Positions 30,210 through 38,412 of a DNA stretch of 64,000 bases are shown here, piece after piece. The translations under genes and the position numbers were made by a program. The notes beneath the pieces are model-generated. The model did not search any database. It was not told the origin of the DNA and saw only the letters and a list, made by a program, of their open reading frames with translations. Source of the DNA: Rhizorhabdus wittichii RW1 (GTDB lineage: Bacteria > Pseudomonadota > Alphaproteobacteria > Sphingomonadales > Sphingomonadaceae); assembly GCA_000016765.1 (NCBI GenBank), contig CP000699.1, forward strand, positions 3,001,001 through 3,065,000, in the 5' to 3' direction. How positions within the stretch are numbered: position 1 is the first letter of the stretch; each line of letters starts with the position of its first letter.

Positions 30210-30303
30210 GCTGATATGGGCCCACCGCAGCCGACGCTTGCCCCGCGGGGCCCTTCGCGGGCATAAGCCGCGCTCCGCGACCCTCAAGGATTCACTTTCT
30301 CCC

Positions 30304-32310
30304 ATGTCCGATCTTCTGACCATCACGCTTCCCGACGGCTCGGCGCGCGAGGTGAAGACCGGCACTACCCCCGCCGAGATCGCCGCCGCGATCGGCCCCG
30401 GCCTCGCCAAGGCGGCGCTCGCCGCGCGGGTCGACGGCGAGCTGCGCGACCTCGACCGGCCGCTGGAGAAGGATTCGGCGCTCGCGCTGGTGACGGCGCG
30501 CGACGAGGCCGACGCGCTCGACCTCGCCCGCCACGACTATGCCCATGTCCTCGCCGAGGCGGTGCAGAGCCTGTTCCCAGGCACCCAGATCACCTTCGGC
30601 CCGTCGACCGACGACGGCTTCTACTATGATTTCGCGCCGGCCCCCGGCCGCGGGCCCTTCACCGACGAGGAGCTGCCCGCGATCGAGGCCGAGATGCGCC
30701 GCATCATCGCCGCGAACAAGCCGCTGCGCCGCGAGGTGTGGAGCCGCGAGCAGCTCATCTCGCGCTGGAAGCAGCAGGGCGAGACCTTCAAGGCCGAATG
30801 GGCCGCCGAACTGCCCGGCGACGAGCCGCTGACCGTCTACTGGTCCGGCGACGACTGGCTCGACATGTGCCGCGGACCGCATCTGCCCTCGACCGGCAAG
30901 CTCGACCCGCAGGCGTTCAAGCTGACCCGCGTGTCGGGCGCCTATTGGCGCGGCGACCAGAAGAATGCGATGCTCAGCCGCATCTACGGCACCGGCTGGC
31001 TCAACAAGAAGCAGCTCGACGCGCACCTGACCCGGCTGGAGGAGGCCGCCAAGCGCGACCATCGCCGCATCGGCCAGGAGATGGACCTGTTCCACCTCCA
31101 GTCGGAAGCGCAGGGGTCGGTGTTCTGGCATCCCAAGGGCTTCCGCCTGTGGCGGGCGCTCGAGGCCTATATGCGCCGCAAGCTCGACGCCGCCGGCTAT
31201 GTCGAGGTCAAGACCCCGCAGCTGATGGACGCGCGCCAGTGGGAGCAGTCGGGCCATTGGGGCAAATATCGCGAGAACATGTTCGTCGTCCCCGACGAGA
31301 TCCCCAACGCCGAGGAGGAGGGGCCGGTCCTGTCGGGCGAGAGCGAGCTGATGGCGCTCAAGCCGATGAACTGCCCGGCGCATGTCCTGATCTTCCGCCA
31401 GGGGATCAAGAGCTATCGCGACCTGCCGATCCGCATGGCCGAGTTCGGCTGCTGCCACCGCAACGAGCCGCACGGCGCGCTGCACGGCATCATGCGCGTG
31501 CGCCAGTTCACCCAGGACGACGCCCACATCTTCGTCCGCGAGGACCAGCTGATCGCCGAGATCAAGGATTTCTGCGACCTGCTCGACGCGGTCTATCGCG
31601 ACCTCGGCTTCGAGCAGTACGCGATCAAGCTGGCGCTGCGCCCAGAGAAGCGCTTCGGCAGCGAAGAGATGTGGGACAAGGCCGAGCAGACGCTGCGCGA
31701 CGCCGTCGCCGCCTCGGGCCGCGCGACCGAGGCGTTCGGCTGGGAGGAGCTGGAGGGCGAGGGCGCCTTCTACGCGCCGAAGCTGGAGTTCCACCTGACC
31801 GACGCGATCGGCCGCACCTGGCAGGTCGGCACGATCCAGGCCGACACCGTCCTGCCCGAGCGGCTCGACGCCTCCTATGTCGGCGAGGACGGCGAGCGGC
31901 ACCGCCCGGTGATGCTCCACCGCGCCATCCTCGGCACCTTCGAGCGCTTCATCGGCATATTGATCGAGCATCATGCCGGCCGCTTCCCGCTCTGGCTCGC
32001 GCCGGTCCAGGCGGTGGTGGCGACGATCGTCTCCGACGCCGACGATTATGCGCGCGAGGTCGAGGCGAAGCTGGCGGCGGCCGGGCTGCGCGTCGAGAGC
32101 GACCTGCGCAACGAGAAGATCAACTACAAGGTGCGCGAGCACAGCCTCGCCAAGGTGCCGGCGCTGCTGGTGGTCGGCAAGCGCGAGGCGGAGGAGGGCA
32201 CCGTCGCGATCCGCCGCCTGGGCGAGCAGGCGCAGACCGTGCTGCCGCTCGAAGAGGCGATCGCCGCGCTGCTGGCGGAGGCGACCCCGCCCGACCTGCG
32301 CCACCCCTGA
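30304..32310 (+). CDS. thrS: Threonyl-tRNA synthetase
   Basis: Charges tRNA-Thr; class II synthetase, cytosolic. The 668-residue protein has an N-terminal TGS domain (residues ~1-65), an editing-like domain with the [12 protein letters not shown] His motif, a class II core with [25 protein letters not shown]-type motif 2 ([15 protein letters not shown]), the zinc ligands Cys/His in that core, and a C-terminal anticodon-binding domain with [12 protein letters not shown]. The start at 30304 begins the TGS domain. It precedes infC by about 114 bases, the usual thrS-infC order. Confidence 0.96.
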   Translation: MSDLLTITLPDGSAREVKTGTTPAEIAAAIGPGLAKAALAARVDGELRDLDRPLEKDSALALVTARDEADALDLARHDYAHVLAEAVQSLFPGTQITFGPSTDDGFYYDFAPAPGRGPFTDEELPAIEAEMRRIIAANKPLRREVWSREQLISRWKQQGETFKAEWAAELPGDEPLTVYWSGDDWLDMCRGPHLPSTGKLDPQAFKLTRVSGAYWRGDQKNAMLSRIYGTGWLNKKQLDAHLTRLEEAAKRDHRRIGQEMDLFHLQSEAQGSVFWHPKGFRLWRALEAYMRRKLDAAGYVEVKTPQLMDARQWEQSGHWGKYRENMFVVPDEIPNAEEEGPVLSGESELMALKPMNCPAHVLIFRQGIKSYRDLPIRMAEFGCCHRNEPHGALHGIMRVRQFTQDDAHIFVREDQLIAEIKDFCDLLDAVYRDLGFEQYAIKLALRPEKRFGSEEMWDKAEQTLRDAVAASGRATEAFGWEELEGEGAFYAPKLEFHLTDAIGRTWQVGTIQADTVLPERLDASYVGEDGERHRPVMLHRAILGTFERFIGILIEHHAGRFPLWLAPVQAVVATIVSDADDYAREVEAKLAAAGLRVESDLRNEKINYKVREHSLAKVPALLVVGKREAEEGTVAIRRLGEQAQTVLPLEEAIAALLAEATPPDLRHP

Positions 32311-32411
32311 CGCAAGCCGGACACAGGCCGCGACAAAGCGTCGCGGCCTCGCACGCGGCCATCTTTCCAAGTGACGCGTTAAGGCTTATATCGCGCCCGT
32401 CAGACCGCCAT

Positions 32412-32427
32412 AGGAGATATTGCTATA
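32412..32427 (+). promoter_or_regulatory. Ribosome binding site and non-AUG start of infC
   Basis: AGGAG at 32412-32416 is followed in frame by ATT (32419), ATA (32425) and two ATG codons (32437, 32440). The ATA has the best eight-base spacing; the first ATG is 20 bases from the AGGAG. infC in other bacteria typically starts with a rare codon (AUU in E. coli) for self-regulation by IF3. Confidence 0.5.
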
Positions 32428-32976
32428 CGTCCCCCGATGATGCGCCGCCCCCTGGGGCAGCCGCCGATGCCGCTCAATGGCCCGCGCTATAATGAGTTCA
32501 TCCAGTCGCCCAAGGTCCGGGTGATCGATGAAGAGGGCGAGAATCTGGGCGTGATGTATACGCGCGAGGCGATCGAGCAGGCCCAGGAGGCCGGGCTCGA
32601 CCTGGTCGAGGTGTCCCCGAACGCCGATCCGCCCGTGTGCAAGTTCCTCGATGTCGGCAAGTTCAAGTACGAGGCCCAGAAAAAGGCCAATCTTGCCCGG
32701 AAGTCGCAGAAGACGCAGGAGATCAAGGAGATCAAGATGCGTCCGAACATCGACGACCACGACTATGAAACCAAGATGAAGAAGATCCACGAGTTCATCG
32801 ACGAGGGCGACAAGGTGAAGGTCACCCTGCGCTTCCGCGGTCGCGAGCTCGCGCACGGCCAGCTCGGCATGCAGGTCCTCCAGCGCGTCCAGGCCGACAT
32901 GGCCGAGACCGCCAAGGTCGAGCAGTTCCCGCGCATGGAAGGCCGCCAGATGCTGATGGTGATCGCGCCGAAGTAA
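32425..32976 (+). CDS. infC: Translation initiation factor IF-3
   Basis: Binds the 30S subunit, prevents premature 50S joining and checks the start codon. The protein is about 183 residues from the ATA (179 from the ATG at 32437), normal for IF-3. It shows the [25 protein letters not shown]-terminal domain (shortened here), [25 protein letters not shown], then the linker and the C-terminal domain with [14 protein letters not shown] and [13 protein letters not shown]. The start is uncertain: ATA at 32425 is preferred on spacing from the AGGAG. It follows thrS; a repeat lies downstream. Confidence 0.92.
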   Translation: MRPPMMRRPLGQPPMPLNGPRYNEFIQSPKVRVIDEEGENLGVMYTREAIEQAQEAGLDLVEVSPNADPPVCKFLDVGKFKYEAQKKANLARKSQKTQEIKEIKMRPNIDDHDYETKMKKIHEFIDEGDKVKVTLRFRGRELAHGQLGMQVLQRVQADMAETAKVEQFPRMEGRQMLMVIAPK

Positions 32977-33010
32977 GCCGGCGCCATCTCCCGACCTTCT
33001 GCATTTGTTT

Positions 33011-33106
33011 CGTCACCCCAGCGCAGGCTGGGGCCCATGTCTCTCATCGGCCAGATGGCATCTGAGAAGACAACAGACATGGATGCCAGCCTTCGCTGGC
33101 ATGACG
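33011..33106. repeat. Class B repeat, copy 2 of an inverted pair
   Basis: CGTCACCCCAGCGCAGGCTG at the left, TCTCTCATCGGCCAGATGGC in the middle and GCCAGCCTTCGCTGGCATGA at the right. It is the reverse complement of the element at 30114-30209, with scattered substitutions. Confidence 0.8.
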
Positions 33107-33116
33107 TGGAGGGGTG

Positions 33117-33758
33117 TCAGCCGGTCCTCGACTCCAACCGCCCGTCGACCCAGCGCAGCCCATAGCCCAGGCCGAGGAACAGCGCCCCGATCCCCAGCAT
33201 GTTGGCGAGCGCGGTCGGATAGCCGAGCCGGCCGGCGTCCATGAACGGATAGGGATACCAGCCGCCGACCGCGCCGTGGAGCAGCGTCCAGAGCGCGAAG
33301 CCGAGCGGGTAGAGCAGCCAGCGCCACGGCGCCGCCCGGTCGATCGCGCCGTGCGGCGGGAAAGCGAACCAGCAGGCCGTCCAGGCGGCGGGGACGAGCT
33401 GGTGGACCAGGGCGTTGGCGGTCCAGCCGATCGCGCCGGGCAGGGTCACGTCGCGCAGCAGCAGATGATAGACCAGCGCGACGACGAGGATGTCGAGCGT
33501 CACCGCCGTCCGCCAGGAGGGCCGCCCGGCCAGCGCCGCGAGCCGGCCCCGCCCCCGCCCCAGCCCTAGGGCGATCCCGAAAGCGGTGACCGCGACCAGC
33601 ATGTTGGTCAGGATGGTGAAATAGCTGAGGAAGCGGATCGATCGCACCGCCACCTCGCCGTCATGGCCGAGCACCACCAGATAGTGGAGCACGACCCCGG
33701 CGGCGGCGCACGCCGCCACCAGCGCATGCGCCGCGCGGCTGGCCCGGCCGGCGGTCAT
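33117..33758 (-). CDS. Pr6Pr-family membrane protein
   Basis: A 213-residue integral membrane protein with about six helices (e.g. ALVAACAAAGVVLHYLVVL, FLSYFTILTNMLVAVTAF) and the family-typical stretches RFLSYFTILTNMLV and WYPYPFMDAGRLGYP. These match proteins usually annotated Pr6Pr or FAR-17a/AIG1-like; the function is unknown, although eukaryotic AIG1-like relatives are lipid hydrolases. The start at 33758 overlaps the stop of the upstream VOC gene by four bases, indicating coupling. Confidence 0.7.
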   Translation of the reverse strand: MTAGRASRAAHALVAACAAAGVVLHYLVVLGHDGEVAVRSIRFLSYFTILTNMLVAVTAFGIALGLGRGRGRLAALAGRPSWRTAVTLDILVVALVYHLLLRDVTLPGAIGWTANALVHQLVPAAWTACWFAFPPHGAIDRAAPWRWLLYPLGFALWTLLHGAVGGWYPYPFMDAGRLGYPTALANMLGIGALFLGLGYGLRWVDGRLESRTG

Positions 33759-34144
33759 GCGGCCGCCGGGGGCTCCCACAGCTCGATCGCATGGCCTTCG
33801 GGATCATGGATGCGGGCGAATCGGCCGACCTCGGGCGTGTCCCATTCGGCGCGCGTCTCGACCGCGACGCCGGCATTCCGAAGCTTCGCGATCAGCGCGT
33901 CGAGGCCCGCCACGCGCAGGTTGAGCATGAACTGCTTGTCCGCCGGGAAATAGTCGCTCGCCGCCTGGAAGGGCTGGAACACCACCGGCCCCGCGGTGAC
34001 CGACCAGGACCAGGGCTGCGGATCGCCTGCTCCCTCGGCCGCGCAGCCATTGCCAACGCCGAGATGGTCGCGATACCAGGCGGCGAGCCCGTCCGGGTCC
34101 GCCGCGCGGAAGAAGAAGCCGCCGAAGCCGAGCACGCCCATCAT
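33755..34144 (-). CDS. VOC (glyoxalase/bleomycin resistance-like) family protein
   Basis: A 129-residue single-module vicinal oxygen chelate protein: MGVLGFGGFFFRAADPDGLAAWYRDHLG at the start and the C-terminal RIHDPEGHAIELWEP, which carries a metal-ligand Glu. The motifs suit a dimeric metalloenzyme, but the substrate is not predictable. Tandem ATG codons occur at the start. It overlaps the Pr6Pr gene by four bases, so the two form an operon. Confidence 0.8.
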   Translation of the reverse strand: MMGVLGFGGFFFRAADPDGLAAWYRDHLGVGNGCAAEGAGDPQPWSWSVTAGPVVFQPFQAASDYFPADKQFMLNLRVAGLDALIAKLRNAGVAVETRAEWDTPEVGRFARIHDPEGHAIELWEPPAAA

Positions 34145-34232
34145 CCGTCCTCCTTGCCCCGCCAGCATGAACCTTTGGCGACGGCTTGGCGAGGTGGGGA
34201 ATCGCCGGGGCCTGCGACCAACCACCAAACCA

Positions 34233-34327
34233 CGTCATCCCGGCGAAAGCCGGGATCTCACTTCTCTTCGTCCCTTGTCCTATGAACGGGTTGAGGCAGG
34301 GAGATCCCGGCTTTCGCCGGGATGACG
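34233..34327. repeat. Class B palindromic repeat
   Basis: CGTCATCCCGGCGAAAGCCGGGATCTC at the left and GAGATCCCGGCTTTCGCCGGGATGACG at the right are a perfect inverted pair of 27 bases around a 40-base loop. It is the best-preserved class B copy in the window. Confidence 0.9.
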
Positions 34328-34337
34328 ATGGCAGCGG

Positions 34338-34589
34338 CTAGACCGGCGCCTTGCGGCGGATCAGGTAGCGGTAGACGCCGATCAGGTTGATCACGAGCAG
34401 GATGACGTTCTGGGTGCCGATCCCCGCGGCATCGGGCTTGAGGAAGCCCCAGCCGATCAGCGCGATCGAGGAGGTCACGAAGATGACGAAGCCGATGCCG
34501 GTCCAGCGGCGCCCGAGGTCGAGCGAGACGATCAGCGCCGCGAGCGCCCCCGCCGCCGCGCCATACCATTGAAGCGCGGTAGTCAGCAT
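34338..34589 (-). CDS. Small membrane protein, function unknown
   Basis: An 83-residue protein starting MLTTALQWYGAAAGALAAL, with three predicted membrane helices (WYGAAAGALAALIVSLD, GIGFVIFVTSSIALIGWGFL, TQNVILLVINLIGVYRYLI) and a short basic C-terminal end. No family was recognised. It is divergent from the large fusion gene with a 103-base gap. The reading frame has a typical codon pattern. Confidence 0.55.
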   Translation of the reverse strand: MLTTALQWYGAAAGALAALIVSLDLGRRWTGIGFVIFVTSSIALIGWGFLKPDAAGIGTQNVILLVINLIGVYRYLIRRKAPV

Positions 34590-34692
34590 ATTGAAAGCTT
34601 CCTCTTGCCAGAGCCGGGGCCTTCGGGTTGAACCCTCCTGTTGCGGGTGCGTTCCGGAAATCTTCCCGCAACTTAGGGTGCACGGGTGCCGC

Positions 34693-37600
34693 ATGGATAG
34701 CCGGCCGATCTTCTACGATGCCTCGGGCCGCCGCCGGCGCCGCTTCGCGCTGGCGATCGCGGCGTTCGCGCTGCTGCTGCTGCTGTCGGCGGTCGCCTTC
34801 TTCGGGTCGATCATCCGCGTCACGCCGCAGCCGCCGCTGCCGTTCGAGGTCGAGCGGCCCGCCATCGCCCCGCTCAAGGCCGCCGACCATTCGCTGGTCG
34901 GCGCCAGCGCGCGCAAGGTCCGCCACATGTGGCGCGATTTCCGCCGGCTGCTGGCGCACGGCACGGCCGGCGCCGGCATGCCGCCGACCGCCTATGCCTT
35001 CCACGCGCCATGGGACGACGCCTCGGCCGCGTCGCTGGCGCGCCATGTCGACGACATCGACTGGCTGATCCCGGGCTGGATCTCGATCACCGGCCCGGAC
35101 CACAAGGTGACGAGCTTCCCCGACGCGCGCGGCAAGGCGATCATCAGCCATGCCCATCGCCGGCCGAAGCTGATGCCGATGATCCAGAACGCGCTCGGCG
35201 GGGCGTGGGACGGGCCCGGCATCGCCGCGCTGCTGCGCGATCCGAAGGCGCGGGCGGCGACGCTCGACCGGGTCGCGGCGCTGCTCGCCGCGAACCAGGC
35301 AAGCGGGGTCTTCTTCGATTTCGAGGAGCTGCCCGCCGACGCCCATCCCGCCTATCGCGCCTTCCTGACCGAGGCGCGCCGCCGCCTGCCCGGCATGCAG
35401 ATCGCCATCGCGGTGCCCGTCGCCGACGCGACCTGGGACCTGAAGGCCTATGCGCGGGTCGCCGACAAGCTGTTCCTGATGGCCTATGACGAGCATTCGG
35501 AACCCGGCGACCCGGGGCCGATCGCCTCGCGCCCCTGGTTCGCCGATTCGGTCGCGCGCGCGGTGCGCGGCCTGCCGCCCGACCGGGTGGTAGTGGCGCT
35601 CGGTTCCTACGCCTATGACTGGGAGAAGGGCGGCGACACCATCGCCCATTCGGTCGAGGACGTCTGGCTCGCCGCGCACGACAGCGGCGTGGTGCCGCGC
35701 TTCGACCCGGCCAGCGGCAACAGCAGCTTCGCCTATCTCGAGGGCGGCGTCCGCCACGACATCTGGCTGCTCGACGCCGCCGCGATGCACGGCCAGATCG
35801 CGACGCTGCGCACGCTCGGCCTCCACCAGGTCGCGCTGTGGCGGCTGGGGACCGAGGACCCGTCGGTCTGGACGATGTTCGGGCGCGGGGCGGGGGGCGG
35901 ACGCCGCCTGCCCTCGGCGCAGGCGATCGAGGACATCCCCGCCGGCAACAATGTCGATATCGAGGGGGCGGGCGAGATATTGCGGATCGGCGCGGTGCCG
36001 GTGCCCGGCCATCGCAGCGTCATCACCGATCGCGCCGGGATGATCACCGCCGTCCGCTTCGACCGGTTGCCGACCCCCTATCAGATCGAGCGCACCGGCT
36101 ATCGGCCGAAGCTCGTCGCGCTGACCTTCGACGACGGGCCCGATCCGGTCTGGACCCCGAAGATCCTCGACATCCTCAAGGCCGAGAAGGTCTCCGCCAC
36201 CTTCTTCATCGTCGGCGAGAACGCGCTGACCCAGCGGTCGCTGCTCGAACGGCTGGTGGCCGAGGGGCACGAGGTCGGCAGCCACACCTATACCCATCCC
36301 AATCTCGCCCAGGCGACCGCCGCGCAGACCGCGCTTGAGCTCAACGCCAACCAGCGGCTGTTCCAGGCCTATACCGGCCGATCGCTGCGGCTGTTCCGCG
36401 CGCCCTATTTCGGCGACGCCGAGCCGACCACCGCCGACGAGATCGTGCCGGTCGAGGAGGCGCAGCGGCGCGGCTATCTGTCGGTCGGCCTGCATGTCGA
36501 CCCCGACGACTGGAAGCGGCCCGGCGTCGCCGAGATCGTCCAGCGGACGATCGACGGGGTCGAGAGCGGCAGCCCCGACTTCTCCGCCAACGTCGTCCTG
36601 CTCCACGATTCGGGCGGGGACCGGGCGCAGACCGTCGCCGCGCTGCCGCTGGTGATCAACGCGTTGCGCGCGCGCGGCTACCAGCTCGTGCCCGTCTCGG
36701 TGCTCGCCGGGCTGTCGCCGGCCACGGTCAACCCGCCGATCTCGGAGGGCGACCGGCTGGCGGCGCAGACCGACCTGGCGCTGTTCAGCACGCTCGGCTG
36801 GATCACGATCGCGATCAAATGGCTGTTCATCGTCGCGATCAGCCTGGGCATCGCCCGCGCCGTGCTGCTCTCCGGCCTCGCGCTGGTCCAGGCGCGGCGC
36901 GAGGCCCGCACCGTCTTCCCGCCGGTCGATCCCGATCGCTTCGTCACCGTGCTGATCCCCGCCTATAACGAGGAGCGGGTGATCGAGCGGTCGGTGCGGC
37001 GCGTGCTCGACAGCCGCGACGTGCGGGTCGAGGTGATCGTCATCGACGACGGGTCGAAGGACCGGACCAGCGCGGTCGTCGCCGAGGCCTTCGCCGACGA
37101 GCCGCGCGTCCGGCTGCTGACCGTCGAGAATGGCGGCAAGGCGCGCGCGCTCAACCGCGGGCTCGAACTGGTCCAGGGCGAGATCGTCATCGCGCTCGAC
37201 GCCGATACCCAGTTCGAGCCGGCGACGATCGCCCGGCTGGCTCGCTGGTTCGACGATCCGGCGCTCGGCGCGGTCGCCGGCAACGCCAAGGTCGGCAACC
37301 GCATCAACCTCGTCACCCGCTGGCAGGCGCTCGAATATATCACCGCGCAGAATCTGGAGCGGCGCGCGCTCGCCCGGCTGAACGCGATGACGGTGGTGCC
37401 CGGCGCGGTCGGCGCGTGGCGGCTCGCCGCGATCCGCGCGGTCGGCGGCTATCCGCCCGACACGCTGGCCGAGGACCAGGACCTGACGATCGCGATCCAG
37501 CGCGCCGGCTGGGGCGTCCATTACGACCAATATGCCGTCGCCTGGACCGAGGCGCCCGAAAGCGTGCGCGCGCTCGCCAAGCAGCGCTTCCGCTGGGCCT

Positions 37601-38049
37601 ATGGCACGCTGCAATGCCTGTGGAAGCATCGCCGGGTGATGGCGAGCGGCGAGCCGCGCGGCCTCGCCCGCATCGGCCTGCCGCAGGCGGTGCTGTTCCA
37701 GATCCTGCTCGCCGCGATCTCGCCGGTGATCGACCTCGCGCTGATCGTCAGCCTGGTCGCGACCTGGTTCGAAGTGCAGGCGCATGGCTGGGCGCAGAGC
37801 AGCACCGACATCGACCGGATGCTCGCCTATTGGCTGATCTTCACGGCGATCGACCTGCTCGCCGCCTTCATCGCCTTCGCGCTCGAACGGCGGGAGAAGT
37901 GGCGGCTGCTGTGGCTGCTGATCCCGCAACGCATCGGCTATCGCCAGATCATGTACTATGTCGTTCTCAAGGCGCTGGCGCAGGCGCTGCGCGGGCCCCG
38001 GGTGGGCTGGGGCAAGCTCGAACGATCGGGCCGGGTGGCGACGGGCTGA
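34693..38049 (+). CDS. GH18-CE4-GT2 fusion, polysaccharide synthase/modifying enzyme
   Basis: A 1118-residue inner-membrane protein with three enzymatic modules. After an N-terminal membrane helix (~residues 18-40) comes a YaaH-like GH18 domain (~95-390) with the catalytic Glu in GVFFDFEE (E211). Next is a NodB-type CE4 deacetylase (~470-680) with TFDDGPD at 478-484, SHTYTHP, RAPYFGD and LLHDSGGD. A membrane helix pair near 700-730 is followed by a GT2 domain (~748-1060) with VTVLIPAYNE, VIVIDDGSKD, the DAD triad near 836, EDQDLTI and QRFRW at 964-968, then further helices. This suggests processive synthesis of an N-acetylated hexosamine-type polymer, with deacetylation and cleavage, comparable in logic to PgaB/PgaC. 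The start follows from the N-terminal helix. Confidence 0.85.
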   Translation: MDSRPIFYDASGRRRRRFALAIAAFALLLLLSAVAFFGSIIRVTPQPPLPFEVERPAIAPLKAADHSLVGASARKVRHMWRDFRRLLAHGTAGAGMPPTAYAFHAPWDDASAASLARHVDDIDWLIPGWISITGPDHKVTSFPDARGKAIISHAHRRPKLMPMIQNALGGAWDGPGIAALLRDPKARAATLDRVAALLAANQASGVFFDFEELPADAHPAYRAFLTEARRRLPGMQIAIAVPVADATWDLKAYARVADKLFLMAYDEHSEPGDPGPIASRPWFADSVARAVRGLPPDRVVVALGSYAYDWEKGGDTIAHSVEDVWLAAHDSGVVPRFDPASGNSSFAYLEGGVRHDIWLLDAAAMHGQIATLRTLGLHQVALWRLGTEDPSVWTMFGRGAGGGRRLPSAQAIEDIPAGNNVDIEGAGEILRIGAVPVPGHRSVITDRAGMITAVRFDRLPTPYQIERTGYRPKLVALTFDDGPDPVWTPKILDILKAEKVSATFFIVGENALTQRSLLERLVAEGHEVGSHTYTHPNLAQATAAQTALELNANQRLFQAYTGRSLRLFRAPYFGDAEPTTADEIVPVEEAQRRGYLSVGLHVDPDDWKRPGVAEIVQRTIDGVESGSPDFSANVVLLHDSGGDRAQTVAALPLVINALRARGYQLVPVSVLAGLSPATVNPPISEGDRLAAQTDLALFSTLGWITIAIKWLFIVAISLGIARAVLLSGLALVQARREARTVFPPVDPDRFVTVLIPAYNEERVIERSVRRVLDSRDVRVEVIVIDDGSKDRTSAVVAEAFADEPRVRLLTVENGGKARALNRGLELVQGEIVIALDADTQFEPATIARLARWFDDPALGAVAGNAKVGNRINLVTRWQALEYITAQNLERRALARLNAMTVVPGAVGAWRLAAIRAVGGYPPDTLAEDQDLTIAIQRAGWGVHYDQYAVAWTEAPESVRALAKQRFRWAYGTLQCLWKHRRVMASGEPRGLARIGLPQAVLFQILLAAISPVIDLALIVSLVATWFEVQAHGWAQSSTDIDRMLAYWLIFTAIDLLAAFIAFALERREKWRLLWLLIPQRIGYRQIMYYVVLKALAQALRGPRVGWGKLERSGRVATG

Positions 38050-38096
38050 ACCGGTTCGCGGCGCCGGCGTTGGGGAAGTGGGAGAGGAGAAAGACC

Positions 38097-38396
38097 ATGG
38101 ATACGTCCGACACGCGCAAGCTCCGCGAAACGCTCGACCTGCTCGGCATCCGGGCGCAGGCGACCGCCGCCGGGATGGTGCAGATGATGCTCGAGCTGCA
38201 TCGCGCCGGGGTGCTCGACGACGCCGCGGTCGACCGGGTCAAGGGCGCGATCTGCGGCGACCTGATGCTGTCCTGCCCACAGGCGATCGATCGCCGCGAA
38301 TATGAAGCCTCGCTGCGCCGCCGGCTCGATGCGCTGTTCGCCGGCCAGGAACCGATCGGCCGCCGGATGCCCGCCTTCGGGGAGAGGCCGGAATAA
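38097..38396 (+). CDS. Small helical protein, function unknown
   Basis: A 99-residue, soluble, alpha-helical protein: RKLRETLDLLGIRAQATAAGMVQMMLELHRAGVLDDAAVDRV resembles a helical repeat (key features: heptads of Leu/Ile/Val and Ala) and a Cys pair GAICGDLMLSC. I do not recognise a family. It starts 47 bases after the fusion gene with a strong GGAGAGGAG ribosome binding site and is followed within 16 bases by a membrane-protein gene, so all three may be one unit. Confidence 0.55.
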   Translation: MDTSDTRKLRETLDLLGIRAQATAAGMVQMMLELHRAGVLDDAAVDRVKGAICGDLMLSCPQAIDRREYEASLRRRLDALFAGQEPIGRRMPAFGERPE

Positions 38397-38412
38397 GCGA
38401 CGGCCGAGGTCG

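Noticed and set aside
34258-37929. A 1223-codon open frame on the minus strand opposite the fusion gene
   Set aside because: In high-GC DNA, opposite frames stay open. The product is an Arg/Asp/Gly-rich, low-quality sequence with no motif, while the plus strand encodes a clear multi-domain enzyme.
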